Shown here: positions 41,910 through 50,355 of the stretch, piece by piece
How positions within the stretch are numbered: position 1 is the stretch's first letter
Layout of the letters: each line of letters opens with the position of its first letter
Source: Lachnospiraceae bacterium UBA7182
GTDB taxonomy: Bacteria; Bacillota; Clostridia; Lachnospirales; Lachnospiraceae
Length of the DNA stretch: 64,000 nt
Reading direction: 5' to 3'
NCBI GenBank assembly: GCA_002491115.1
Contig: DKVI01000108.1
Coordinates: forward strand, 1 to 64,000
Notes under the pieces: generated by a model
Database searches by the model: none
What the model was told of the DNA's origin: nothing
The model's input: the letters and a program-made list of their open reading frames with translations, nothing else
Position numbers and translations under genes: made by a program

Positions 41910-44042
41910 TTACATAAGCGGTTCCAGTTTCAGAGCCGGATGTCCTTTTTCTGTTAAGAATTCCATCAATTTTTCCGGATCGTCTGCAGTAATTGTCTCG
42001 TCTGCGATCATATCCGTAAAGTTGTCAATGCCATACAGCTCTTTTGCAGTGTGGTTCAGCCTGTCTGCAACAGTTTCTTTCAGATCCTTCGGCATCCATA
42101 CGATACGCTCTACGCCGCCTTCTGCCTTCATAAACTTCTTGGAAGCGATGAAGTGTTTGCCGTGTCCCATGAAACCAGGAGTCTGCACACCGCCGCCTGT
42201 CATGGAAGCCAGATCGCCGAAAGTCATGCCAATCGGAGTCAGGCCTGCATACTCACGGTTTGCGATCACCACACCATTGGACATTGGCTCGATACCGCAG
42301 ATACACTCAAAGCATCCGCAGGAAGTCATCGGGTCTTCCATAATGGAATACAGAGTAACATGCTCTAAAGCGCCCTGAGAGAATTTGGCAACAGCTTCGT
42401 CAACGTCTTCGTAACGTCCGAGGTTCTCGTCAATCACTCTTTCTTTTGTGATTTCCTGGCAGGGTCCTTCCGGGTCAAGCTGATGGGTTGCTTTTGCATC
42501 CAGCCATGAAACAGCACCGCAAAGACCAAGTCTTTCAGGCGTTACCACGCATACATGGCTCGGGGAGAATGCCTGACACATGATGCAGCTGTAGTATACC
42601 GGAACAGCCTCGTCTGTCAGGGAAGTAAGACGCTCGTCACGGCGGTCATAAGCCGGAATTGCCAGCTCATGGCGAAGTTTGGAGCACTCAGCCTCATCTG
42701 TAATAATGGTAACCGCACATTTATCAACAACTGCGTCAAACTCGTTTTTGATGTTTGCATACAGCACTTCCGCAAGGTCTTTTGCACGGAATCCGGCGTC
42801 AAAAGTTCCTTTGCTGATACGAACACGGATCATATCACGCTGTCCGGTATGCATTACGCCTTCGATACAGTTTACATAGCTGTGGAATTTACGCTCAAAT
42901 ACCGGCTCAAAGTCGGTCTGCATATTCTTTCCAGCCACATCTACGATATAAGCGATCGCATTCTTGCTGCCAACTTCAAACTCATCAAAATCTTTACCAA
43001 CAAGCGTAAACTTGTGATCTTCAATCTCGGTCAGCTCTTTGGTGCATACAAGCTCAAAACTGTCTTTTCTGGATCCGTCGAACTCAACCTGCATATCGGC
43101 TTTACGAATAATCTCACCCTCGAATGCAGACGCGAAGGATACAGGAATATCAATCTTCGTAATCTTGATCTTAATGTCGCGTGCCTCAAGGGAGGTAGCG
43201 TTGAATTTGGATACGTCTTCCTGTACGATCAGGCTCTTCGGTACACGGAAGATATTCTCTGTCTCATTGGTAACTACCGGGAAGCCAAGTGCGATCGCAC
43301 CTGCGCCGCAGGCAACGATTACATCATCCAGAGGCTTGAATGCGTTGACAAATGCCGGCACACGCTCGAAGGTGTACTTCATCAGGTTTGCTGCATCGCC
43401 AGGAGTGATGTTACCGAAGATCAGGGCTGCACGAAGTGCAACGGATACAACATGGATCACAGAAGTCACTTCTTTGCCAAGCGGCACGATACGAACCGCA
43501 TAACCCATGTTCAGGCCTGCTTCTATACACTGATCGATTACGCCGCCTACCAGTGTCACCAGGATACCCTGTGCCTGATAGCTCTTTACAAGTTCAACTG
43601 CTTCTTCTTTGGAAGGAGCGCTTCCAAGGATAACAGCTACGCCGGGGATATCGCCGGTTACCAGCGGAACGCCCAGCTCACGGATGGTAGCGTCTGCCAG
43701 ATGTCCGTAAAGCGGCTCTTCGTATGGTGTAGCTCCGTCAATATATTTTAATACTTCAATAAACTCAGCACACAAAGCCGTAGCAACACCGCTCATGAAC
43801 GCGTCGTTCAGTCTTTTTTCTCTGGTCATCAGAGTCTTGACTACGCCAAGAGCCTCTTTTAACTCGCCCAGATTAGATACTTTTGTTCCTGTTACTGCAT
43901 AGTAGCATGGCAGGCTGTAAGCGGTATGCGGGAAAGATACTGCTTTATCAGCACCATGCGCTGCGATGGCATTGTTAATTGCAGTTTCTGTCAGGCCATA
44001 AACTGCGTCGTTGCCGCCAAATACTCTATCAAATAATGTCAC
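41910..44042 (-). CDS. acsB: Acetyl-CoA synthase (CODH/ACS alpha subunit)
   Basis: A 710-residue enzyme condensing CO, the methyl group and CoA at the Ni-Ni-[4Fe-4S] A-cluster. The A-cluster ligands are Cys486, Cys489, Cys498, Cys508, Cys575 and Cys577 (CIMCQAF, HVCVV, GLCGA, SCGCFEC). Their spacing is the same as in Moorella ACS (506, 509, 518, 528, 595, 597). The start is GTG at 44042 with GGAGG eight bases upstream; an apparent TTG start five codons earlier lies within the ribosome binding site. It follows cooC by 19 bases. Confidence 0.97.
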   Translation of the reverse strand: MTLFDRVFGGNDAVYGLTETAINNAIAAHGADKAVSFPHTAYSLPCYYAVTGTKVSNLGELKEALGVVKTLMTREKRLNDAFMSGVATALCAEFIEVLKYIDGATPYEEPLYGHLADATIRELGVPLVTGDIPGVAVILGSAPSKEEAVELVKSYQAQGILVTLVGGVIDQCIEAGLNMGYAVRIVPLGKEVTSVIHVVSVALRAALIFGNITPGDAANLMKYTFERVPAFVNAFKPLDDVIVACGAGAIALGFPVVTNETENIFRVPKSLIVQEDVSKFNATSLEARDIKIKITKIDIPVSFASAFEGEIIRKADMQVEFDGSRKDSFELVCTKELTEIEDHKFTLVGKDFDEFEVGSKNAIAYIVDVAGKNMQTDFEPVFERKFHSYVNCIEGVMHTGQRDMIRVRISKGTFDAGFRAKDLAEVLYANIKNEFDAVVDKCAVTIITDEAECSKLRHELAIPAYDRRDERLTSLTDEAVPVYYSCIMCQAFSPSHVCVVTPERLGLCGAVSWLDAKATHQLDPEGPCQEITKERVIDENLGRYEDVDEAVAKFSQGALEHVTLYSIMEDPMTSCGCFECICGIEPMSNGVVIANREYAGLTPIGMTFGDLASMTGGGVQTPGFMGHGKHFIASKKFMKAEGGVERIVWMPKDLKETVADRLNHTAKELYGIDNFTDMIADETITADDPEKLMEFLTEKGHPALKLEPLM

Positions 44043-44061
44043 GGTATATACCTCCAAAATT

Positions 44062-44829
44062 TTAATTCGATTGATCGAGGATATCCTTTATCTTCCGGAT
44101 CTCCTCCGTTGCGGATTCGCTGAAATCATAGGGAGACTTTCCCTGGCGGTCCGCATCTATCACTTCCGTGTTGTAATGGATAAATCCAAGTAAATCTTCT
44201 GCCGGTATCCTGGAACGGACAAACTCCTCGTCTTCGGCGCTTCGCACTTTATTAGCCACGACACGCACCTGCCTGATTCCAAGGTCTTCTGCCAGACGCT
44301 TTACGTTCTTGTAAGTCTGAACGCTTCTCGCGCCGGGTTCAATGACGACAATGAACTGCTCCATGGATTCGCAGGTACCACGGCCCAGATGTTCCAGACC
44401 GGCCTCCATATCCATGATCACCACATCATTGCTCCGAAGGATCAAATGGCTGATGATCCGTCTTAACATCACATGTTCCGGACATACACACCCTCCGCCT
44501 CCGGTCTCCACTGTTCCCAGCAAAAGAAGCTTCACACCGTTGTAAGTCCTGCTGTATGTGTCCGGTATATCGTCCACTTTCGGATTCAGTTTATACATCT
44601 GATTATCCGCGCCTGACCCGGTACGTTCCTCCACAAGCTTCCTCATTTTGCTGATAGGAATGATGGAATCCAGTATGTCTTCCGGAAAACCAAGCGCCAG
44701 CCCCAGGTTCGCGTCAGGATCCACGTCAGCCGCAAGCACCGTACGTCCCTCCTCGGCATATAGTCTTGCAAGCGTAGCTGCAAAAGTCGTCTTTCCAACT
44801 CCGCCTTTTCCGGTAATTGCTATCTTCAA
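44062..44829 (-). CDS. cooC: CooC-type nickel-insertion ATPase, copy 1 (AcsF-like)
   Basis: A 255-residue MinD/SIMIBI ATPase for maturation of CODH or ACS. Deviant Walker A GKGGVGKTT near the N-terminus, ADVDPDANLGLALG, and the CooC metal-binding region with GGGGCVCPEH (C-x-C) are visible. The start is TTG at 44829 behind GGAGGG; the upstream GTG positions lack correct spacing. It lies between cooS and acsB, 42 and 19 bases away, so it may serve the A-cluster (AcsF role), while the second copy upstream serves the C-cluster. That split is inference. Confidence 0.88.
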   Translation of the reverse strand: MKIAITGKGGVGKTTFAATLARLYAEEGRTVLAADVDPDANLGLALGFPEDILDSIIPISKMRKLVEERTGSGADNQMYKLNPKVDDIPDTYSRTYNGVKLLLLGTVETGGGGCVCPEHVMLRRIISHLILRSNDVVIMDMEAGLEHLGRGTCESMEQFIVVIEPGARSVQTYKNVKRLAEDLGIRQVRVVANKVRSAEDEEFVRSRIPAEDLLGFIHYNTEVIDADRQGKSPYDFSESATEEIRKIKDILDQSN

Positions 44830-44871
44830 TGTCGTCACCCTCCGGTCAAAAAATTTTCTCACTGTTTATGA

Positions 44872-46764
44872 TTAGATACCGATAGCGGTTCTCTTCTCTT
44901 CGATCCGATCGATCATGGCGTCAACCAGTTTCTCGATATCAGTCTCAACTGTATAAGCAGCCTCTACCCAATCGCGCACGCCGCTGGTCAGAAGTTCCTG
45001 CATCTCTGTAGAACCGCTTACATACGGATCCACACCAAGGAATGTATCAATACCGGTAGATACTACATAATTACCGATGGAAACAGCTTTTTCGGACATC
45101 CACTCCGGAGCACATCCTACAACCGGAAGCTGAGAGATATTCAGGCCGGAATCCTTAGCCAGTTCAGCTACCAGGATCATCATACGGCTGATATCAACAC
45201 AGGAACCCATATGTAATACAGGCGGGATATCTGCCAGTTCACATACACGTTTCAGACCGGCGCCGCAGAGATCTTTTGCTCTCTTATCCATCAGGCCGGC
45301 TTTCGCTGCTGCCTGTGCCGCACAGCCGGATGCTACGATTACGATATCGTTGGCAATCAGCTTCTTCATCAGCTCAATATGAGCGGTATCCGGGCGAACC
45401 TTCGGGTTGTTACATCCAACCATAGCAACTGCACCGCGGACAACACCGGAAGTAATACATTCGATCAGAGGTTTGGTGGTTCCAAGCTCGTCTACCTGAG
45501 AGTTGGTAACGCCGTCAAGAACTTTTACAAGAGCTTCTACGGAATAACCTACTGTTGCTTTCTGCTTAATATCCGGGATATGTACCAGTTCCGGTTTTCT
45601 GTTTTTGAAGTTATCGCATGCCATCTTCACGATCTGTTTTGCTTTTTCTGCAGCGGTTCCTACCGAGAACTGAATGTACTCAGAATCCGGCATCTGAGCG
45701 ATCGGAGATGTGGTGATAAATTTGGTATGGAAACATTTGCTCAGAGGTCCAAGTGCCGGGAAAATACACTGCACATCAACAACGATTGCTTCACAGGCGC
45801 CGGTCAGGATTACATTCTCCTGCTGCAGGAAGTTACCTGCCATCGGCACGGCACGACGCATTGCAACCTCGTTGGAAGTACAGCAGACACCCGATACGGT
45901 AATGCCTTTTGCGCCTACACTCTTGGCATACTCAATCATTTCCGGATCATCTGCATACTCGCAAACCATCTCGGACAGTGACGGGTCATGTCCATGTACA
46001 ACAATATTTACATTATCAGCGTTCATAACGCCAAGGTTAGCCTCGGTATCAACCGGCTTCGGAGTTCCAAACAATACGTCAGAGAACTCGGTACCGCACA
46101 TGGAACCGCCCCATCCGTCACAGAGACCTGCACGGAAAGACTGACGTACAAGCGCTTCCGGTTTGGAAGAACATCCCATATGGGTCATATGCAGAGAAGA
46201 AGCGACCTCGCGGTCGATCGCGCGCGGCATGATGCCTGCTTTCTCCCACAGTTCCTGGGTGTGCTTCGGCGCACGCTGGGTCCAGCGCTGGAAGCCGAAC
46301 GGTTTACCATATTCCATCAGGGCCATCTCTGCTACTTCATGGGCAAGATCATAGATATCTTTACCCTCGGTCTCTACGCCCCATTCTTTTGCGATACGGA
46401 TCAGTTTATCCGGATCTTTTACTTTATAAGCCCCATCCGGAGCAGACGCATACAGAGTATGGCAAATCTCACGTCCGTGGTCAGAGTGAGTTGCAGCTCC
46501 GCCTGCGGTAAATTTCAAATAATTACGTCCTACAATACCGTGAGCATCACATCCGCAGATTCCTCTCGGAGCCTTCGGGGTGATACGGCAGGGACCCATA
46601 GCACAGATACGGCAGCAGATACCCTGCTCGCCAAATTTACAATGCGGTGTCTGGTTCTTAACACGGATCTGCCATGCGTCAGCGCCAACTTTTGCGCCAG
46701 TCTCAAGCAGTCTGTTTGTAGCGGCTTCGAACTCTTCAACTGTTGTTAATTTAAAGTCTCCCAT
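44872..46764 (-). CDS. cooS: Carbon monoxide dehydrogenase catalytic subunit
   Basis: A 630-residue Ni-Fe CODH reducing CO2 to CO for acetyl-CoA synthesis. The N-terminal cluster-binding segment CKFGEQGICCRICAMGPC followed by GICGCDAHGIV holds the B- and D-cluster cysteines. Downstream HMGCSS, VSGVCCTSNE, GCNNPKVRPD, ASGCAAQ and HMGSCVD supply the C-cluster ligands. In acetogen nomenclature this is the ACS-associated CODH (acsA). ATG at 46764 follows AAAGGAG. It is flanked on both sides by CooC-type ATPases. Confidence 0.96.
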   Translation of the reverse strand: MGDFKLTTVEEFEAATNRLLETGAKVGADAWQIRVKNQTPHCKFGEQGICCRICAMGPCRITPKAPRGICGCDAHGIVGRNYLKFTAGGAATHSDHGREICHTLYASAPDGAYKVKDPDKLIRIAKEWGVETEGKDIYDLAHEVAEMALMEYGKPFGFQRWTQRAPKHTQELWEKAGIMPRAIDREVASSLHMTHMGCSSKPEALVRQSFRAGLCDGWGGSMCGTEFSDVLFGTPKPVDTEANLGVMNADNVNIVVHGHDPSLSEMVCEYADDPEMIEYAKSVGAKGITVSGVCCTSNEVAMRRAVPMAGNFLQQENVILTGACEAIVVDVQCIFPALGPLSKCFHTKFITTSPIAQMPDSEYIQFSVGTAAEKAKQIVKMACDNFKNRKPELVHIPDIKQKATVGYSVEALVKVLDGVTNSQVDELGTTKPLIECITSGVVRGAVAMVGCNNPKVRPDTAHIELMKKLIANDIVIVASGCAAQAAAKAGLMDKRAKDLCGAGLKRVCELADIPPVLHMGSCVDISRMMILVAELAKDSGLNISQLPVVGCAPEWMSEKAVSIGNYVVSTGIDTFLGVDPYVSGSTEMQELLTSGVRDWVEAAYTVETDIEKLVDAMIDRIEEKRTAIGI

Positions 46765-46791
46765 ATAAATCTCCTTTACGCAGCCGGGCTT

Positions 46792-47562
46792 TTACAGCTC
46801 CAGGCTGTCAATAATCTTATACAATGCCTGTCTAACAGGGTTATCTGACGGAAGCTCCGTCGTCGGGGTGCCTGCGCTGTCGTATTCATATACGCCATCA
46901 TCATGAGGTACGACCCCAAAAAGTGTAAGTTCCTGCTTACGGATCTCTTCCTGAACACCTTCATTCAGTACGCCTCCCGGCGCACGGTTCACTATCAGAC
47001 CGACCTTTTTTGGCTTCAGCCCGCATTCCGGAATCAGTCTGGCAATCCGTCCGACTGCCTGGATCCCTCTGCGGGAACAGTCACTTACCAGGATCACAGC
47101 ATCCACACCGGGTAAAATTCCCCGGCTGATATGTTCCATACCAGCTTCGTTGTCGACAACAACATAGTTATAGTGCTGCGAACGCTTGGCTACCTGAGCA
47201 GTCAACAGGCCGTTAACAAAACAATAGCAGCCTTTACCCTGTGTGTGACCCATTACCAGCAGATCATAATCATCCTCTTCCACAAGCGCAGAATCAAATT
47301 TGAATTCGGTATATTCCTGCTTTGATACACCCGGAGGAATTGGGCTTTTATCAACCAGTTCCGCCTTGGCGACTTCTTCGCGGATATCTCCCAGAGTCAT
47401 ATCCACTTCCACACCAAGCACCTCGTTCAGGTTTGAATTGGCATCCGCGTCAACCGCGAGGATGGGTCCTTTCTTTTTTTCTACTAAATACTGAATCAGC
47501 ATACCGGTCAGTGTGGTCTTACCCACGCCTCCCTTGCCTGCTACTGCAATTGTCTGCGGCAT
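46792..47562 (-). CDS. cooC: CooC-type nickel-insertion ATPase, copy 2
   Basis: A 256-residue MinD-like ATPase: GKGGVGKTTLTG, AVDADANSNLNEVLG, the metal-binding GKGCYCFVNGL (C-x-C) and VVVDNEAGMEH. It inserts nickel into the CODH C-cluster. The start is ATG 47562 with TAGGAG upstream rather than the earlier in-frame ATG. It lies 27 bases before cooS. It differs clearly from copy 1 (for example around the C-x-C motif), so the pair is an old divergence and not a recent duplication. Confidence 0.92.
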   Translation of the reverse strand: MPQTIAVAGKGGVGKTTLTGMLIQYLVEKKKGPILAVDADANSNLNEVLGVEVDMTLGDIREEVAKAELVDKSPIPPGVSKQEYTEFKFDSALVEEDDYDLLVMGHTQGKGCYCFVNGLLTAQVAKRSQHYNYVVVDNEAGMEHISRGILPGVDAVILVSDCSRRGIQAVGRIARLIPECGLKPKKVGLIVNRAPGGVLNEGVQEEIRKQELTLFGVVPHDDGVYEYDSAGTPTTELPSDNPVRQALYKIIDSLEL

Positions 47563-47732
47563 ATTGTCATCTCCTAAAATCTTACTGTCTTTTTTCATAC
47601 ATATGAATGTACGTTTTCCGGAATCTGTCGATGATCCCGAATATTTTTAAACCTTTTTCTTTCCTGCTGCCTCTGCGTCAGACGGTTCTCTGTCTAATGG
47701 CTTCACAAAGGCTCCGTCTCCTGGGAACGATC

Positions 47733-47861
47733 TCACAAAACCTGTGCAGGATCACGCAGCTGCTGCGGGAAATTTTCCCTTTGATGGTGGCTGCCTGATC
47801 TGTGACCGGCATAACATACTCCGATCCACAGTTTCTGTTTCATTGCTTCTGGCAGCTGCAC
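47733..47861 (-). CDS. Possible 42-residue small protein between cooT and cooC
   Basis: A GTG-start frame with a good ribosome binding site (GGAGGT, eight bases before GTG) in the 341-base gap between cooT and cooC. The predicted peptide begins MQLPEAMKQKLWIGVCYAGH and continues with a SHHQ motif, so it has one Cys and three His. No family is recognised. The rest of the gap (47563-47732) shows no better coding frame, promoter or structured RNA that I can support. A spurious frame is possible. Confidence 0.3.
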   Translation of the reverse strand: MQLPEAMKQKLWIGVCYAGHRSGSHHQRENFPQQLRDPAQVL

Positions 47862-47903
47862 CGCTATCTACCTCCATTCTATATATAAATTTGCAATTGA
47901 AAC

Positions 47904-48098
47904 CTATTCTTCCGTGCAGTTGATTTTCACAACTGAGTTCGCAAGATCTACCATGGAGATCGTACCCTCCACCGTAATCTCGCCGCCCATAATATCGCGG
48001 ATACGGACTGTATTGCCCTCCACGTCCAGGCGGCTCGCGTTCTTGATCAGGATGCTTTCGCTCTCCTTTTTCTTTCCATATACTGTTGCAAGACACAT
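47904..48098 (-). CDS. cooT: CooT-family nickel-binding protein
   Basis: A 64-residue protein matching the CooT family: MCLATVYGKKK start with the nickel-ligand Cys2, then a small beta-barrel (NTVRIRDIMGGEITVEGTISMVD). CooT dimers bind one nickel ion and are linked to CODH maturation. ATG at 48098 follows AGGAGGTATAG. It lies 24 bases after the His-rich gene and upstream of both cooC copies and cooS. Confidence 0.9.
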   Translation of the reverse strand: MCLATVYGKKKESESILIKNASRLDVEGNTVRIRDIMGGEITVEGTISMVDLANSVVKINCTEE

Positions 48099-48122
48099 TG
48101 GACTATACCTCCTGTTTCCGGT

Positions 48123-48503
48123 TTACTGCACCAGTGAAAGTGCGATTGACAATCTCATATTGCCTTTTTCAAAGTCCTCTACGCCTTTCTCTATCTGAGC
48201 GGCAGCGTCATCTCTGCCCTGCTCCCTTAAGTGCTTTGCAATGACAGCAAGCTCCTGTGCATGGTGCTTATTGTGGTCCAGCATATATGCCAGCACCGCC
48301 GTATCCTCATCCTGCGGCTGCGCACCATGGTCATGGCCGCATCCGTCGCATCCGCAGTGATCATGATTGTGCTCATGTTCATGGCCTTCCTCATGACTGT
48401 GCGCGTGCGTATGAGTCGTATCACCATGTGTATGCTCGTGCGAATGCTCATGGCCGCCGCAGCCGCATCCACAGTGCGAATGCTCTTCATTGGTTAAGTG
48501 CAT
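48123..48503 (-). CDS. His/Cys-rich probable metal chaperone (CooJ-like by context)
   Basis: A 126-residue protein. Residues 1-60 contain 19 His and 6 Cys (CGCGC at 11-15; CGCDGC at 50-55), mostly as alternating H-x-H. Residues 65-126 form a predicted helical domain (DTAVLAYMLDHNKHHAQELAVIAKHLREQG). R. rubrum CooJ is also a nickel-storing His-rich CODH partner, but there the His-rich part is C-terminal, so this looks like an independently built or permuted analogue. ATG at 48503 follows AAGGAGGG. It is the first gene of the CODH/ACS operon, directly upstream of cooT. Nickel storage or delivery is the likely job. Confidence 0.7.
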   Translation of the reverse strand: MHLTNEEHSHCGCGCGGHEHSHEHTHGDTTHTHAHSHEEGHEHEHNHDHCGCDGCGHDHGAQPQDEDTAVLAYMLDHNKHHAQELAVIAKHLREQGRDDAAAQIEKGVEDFEKGNMRLSIALSLVQ

Positions 48504-48577
48504 CTATTTCCCTCCTTTTTCAGAAAAATACACATCAAAATTCCTGATCTGTTATTTTTTTGACATTGTTTATAAGC

Positions 48578-48606
48578 ATTATACCCCATGGGGGGATATT
48601 TATCAA
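48578..48606 (-). promoter_or_regulatory. Sigma-A promoter of the CODH/ACS operon
   Basis: TTGATA (48601-48606), a 17-base spacer and consensus TATAAT (48578-48583) on the minus strand. The predicted start near 48571 leaves a leader of about 68 bases before the His-rich gene. Confidence 0.8.
48584..48593. promoter_or_regulatory. CCCCATGGGG palindrome within the promoter spacer (candidate metal-regulator operator)
   Basis: A perfect ten-base palindrome, extended by flanking G and AT bases (ATACCCCATGGGGGGATAT), fills the spacer between -35 and -10. Opposed C- and G-tracts flanked by AT are reminiscent of CsoR/RcnR-family operators (copper, nickel, cobalt). A bound protein would block RNA polymerase. 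No such regulator gene is in the window. Confidence 0.5.
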
Positions 48607-48739
48607 GTGGGTTTCTGTATATTTTCTACAAAATTTAGGAAAAATTTTTTAACAATTTAAAATTCCGCCCTGGGCAATCTCCTGTCCGTTCTGCAAGCAC
48701 AACCGCACAAACACCCTGATAACAGCCTGATAAGCAGAC

Positions 48740-48767
48740 AGCCGGGAGCCTGTCACAGCCCCCGGCT
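48740..48767 (-). terminator. Hairpin downstream of metF
   Basis: AGCCGGG (48740-48746) pairs with CCCGGCT (48761-48767), 47 bases beyond the metF stop. There is no strong T-tail, so termination may be partial. Between it and the operon promoter (48607-48739) is AT-rich DNA with a lone TTGTTAA half-site near 48650. Confidence 0.45.
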
Positions 48768-48813
48768 ATCCCGGCATCCAGAACAGATCCTGCTGAATGC
48801 AGTTTATATGATA

Positions 48814-49692
48814 TTAAATCCCAGCCTGTTTAAGAAGATCCGGTACTTTGGATTCCCAGCCAAGGGCCATGATATGTACGCCCTGGCAATACGGTTTACA
48901 CTCTTTGATAATGCGCGCGGCAATCTCTACACCGGTGATACCTGCTTTGGTCTTTTCTTTGTCGGCCTTAAGCTCGTCGATCATCTCCTGAGGAACGTGG
49001 ATGCCTGCCACATTGTCGTTCATGTATTTTGCCATGCCTGCGGACTTCGGAATAACGATTCCGAGCTGAACCGGCTTGCCAAACTGTTTTGCCTTTTCCA
49101 TGAACTTGATAAATTTCTCCGGCTCATAGACAGCCTGCGTCTGGAAGTACTCTGCGCCTGCGGCAACTTTGCGCTCCATCTTTGCAAGCTGCGCATCTAC
49201 AGAATCGCTGCACGGAGATACAACCGCGCCTTTTGCGAACTTAGGCGGTTCGCCAACCAGCTTGTTTCCGCCCAGGTCTTCGCCCGACTCCAGTTTGCAG
49301 ATCGTATGAAGCAAAGATACGGAATCCAGGTCAAAGACAGGTTTTGCCTGCGGATGATCGCCTAATTTGATATGGTCGCCCGTCAGAGCCAGTACGTTCT
49401 CAATGCCCAGCATGGCCGCGCTTAAAAGGTCGGACTGCAGCGCGATCCGGTTCCTGTCGCGGCAGGTAAGCTGGAAGATCGGCAGTAAGCCTGCATCCTT
49501 CAAAGCTTTACAGGTAGCCATGGAACCAAGACGCATAACGGAGGACTGATTATCTGTCACGTTCACTGCCGTAACGCCGCTTAAATACTCCTTCGCTTCT
49601 TCTACCAAACCTTCGATATGGATTCCTTTTGGCGGGCCTACCTCCGCAGAAACCACGAATTCGCCCCGTTCAAATAACTCAGTAATTTTCAT
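48814..49692 (-). CDS. metF: Methylenetetrahydrofolate reductase, MetF subunit
   Basis: A 292-residue flavin TIM-barrel enzyme reducing methylene-THF to methyl-THF. Motifs: EVGPPKGIHIEG, VTDNQSSVMRLGS, LALTGDHIKLGDHPQAKPVFDLDSVSLL and EYFQTQAVYEPEKF. ATG at 49692 follows AGGAG. It is preceded by metV and rnfC2, the arrangement of the acetogen MetF-MetV-RnfC2 complex in which RnfC2 feeds electrons from NADH. Confidence 0.95.
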   Translation of the reverse strand: MKITELFERGEFVVSAEVGPPKGIHIEGLVEEAKEYLSGVTAVNVTDNQSSVMRLGSMATCKALKDAGLLPIFQLTCRDRNRIALQSDLLSAAMLGIENVLALTGDHIKLGDHPQAKPVFDLDSVSLLHTICKLESGEDLGGNKLVGEPPKFAKGAVVSPCSDSVDAQLAKMERKVAAGAEYFQTQAVYEPEKFIKFMEKAKQFGKPVQLGIVIPKSAGMAKYMNDNVAGIHVPQEMIDELKADKEKTKAGITGVEIAARIIKECKPYCQGVHIMALGWESKVPDLLKQAGI

Positions 49693-49736
49693 TATACATC
49701 GCTCCTAATCATTCTATATTTTAACAGTTTCCTTGT

Positions 49737-50354
49737 TTAGACTTCGTCATCTGTTGCGTAATTGCGTACCTGCGTCGGGCACTTTAATACATCCAGGCGT
49801 CCGATCTTTTCAAGGCGTCTGTAAATACGTTCCCAGCCGCATTCCATGTTGCTGTCCACTTCACATTTTCCGTTCTTGGAACCGCCGCACTGGCCGTTTA
49901 ACAGGCTCTTGGAACAGGCAGTGATCGGACAGATGCCTCCGGTCAGATTCAGGTAGCACTCGCCGCACTGACCGCAGTCGTACTCGATCGGCGTCACACC
50001 CTGGAAACCTGGCAGACGGCAGGAATCACAGGCTGCGCATACCATCTTGTCTTCCAGATATTCCGCGATCGTCTGCACGCCGACGCCGCAGGAAAATACA
50101 AGCACCAGATCGGCAGCCTTGATGGCGTCCATATGTTTCTCGAGGCGCAGTTTCATATTTTCCGGATTGCATATGTAATCGGTTGTAATACTTCCGGTCA
50201 CTTTCCCGTCGGCCGCCAGCTCTTTCTGGAGCTCCAGGGCTTCTTTTTCCGGGAAATGAACTTCTTTGCATCCCTGGCAGTTAATGATGAAGATCTTCTT
50301 TCCGTCCACCAGTGATACGATAGTTTCCTTTGATTTTAATTGGGTAATTAGCAT
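49737..50354 (-). CDS. metV: Methylenetetrahydrofolate reductase partner MetV
   Basis: A 205-residue protein of the MTHFR_C family (PF12225). It has many Cys in pairs and clusters (NCQGCKEV, CAACDSC, CGQCGECYLNLTGGICPI, CSKSLLNGQCGG, NGKCEVD), consistent with iron-sulfur or zinc binding. It couples MetF to an electron donor. ATG at 50354 lies one base after the rnfC2 stop, behind GGGGG. About half of it closely matches the N-terminal domain of the neighbouring RnfC2. Confidence 0.93.
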   Translation of the reverse strand: MLITQLKSKETIVSLVDGKKIFIINCQGCKEVHFPEKEALELQKELAADGKVTGSITTDYICNPENMKLRLEKHMDAIKAADLVLVFSCGVGVQTIAEYLEDKMVCAACDSCRLPGFQGVTPIEYDCGQCGECYLNLTGGICPITACSKSLLNGQCGGSKNGKCEVDSNMECGWERIYRRLEKIGRLDVLKCPTQVRNYATDDEV

Positions 50355-50355
50355 A

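Noticed and set aside
42555..43751. Long plus-strand open frame (398 codons) within acsB
   Set aside because: It lies antisense to acsB, whose A-cluster ligands and family match are unmistakable; the predicted peptide has no recognisable domain and no ribosome binding site.
47678..47812. 44-codon frame starting at ATG 47812 in the cooT-cooC gap
   Set aside because: It overlaps the 42-residue candidate in another frame and has a weaker ribosome binding site and an Arg-rich, low-plausibility sequence.
48641..48660. TTGTTAA half-site upstream of the CODH/ACS promoter as a Rex operator
   Set aside because: Only one half matches; the other arm (TTTTTCC) does not, so a functional Rex site is unlikely.
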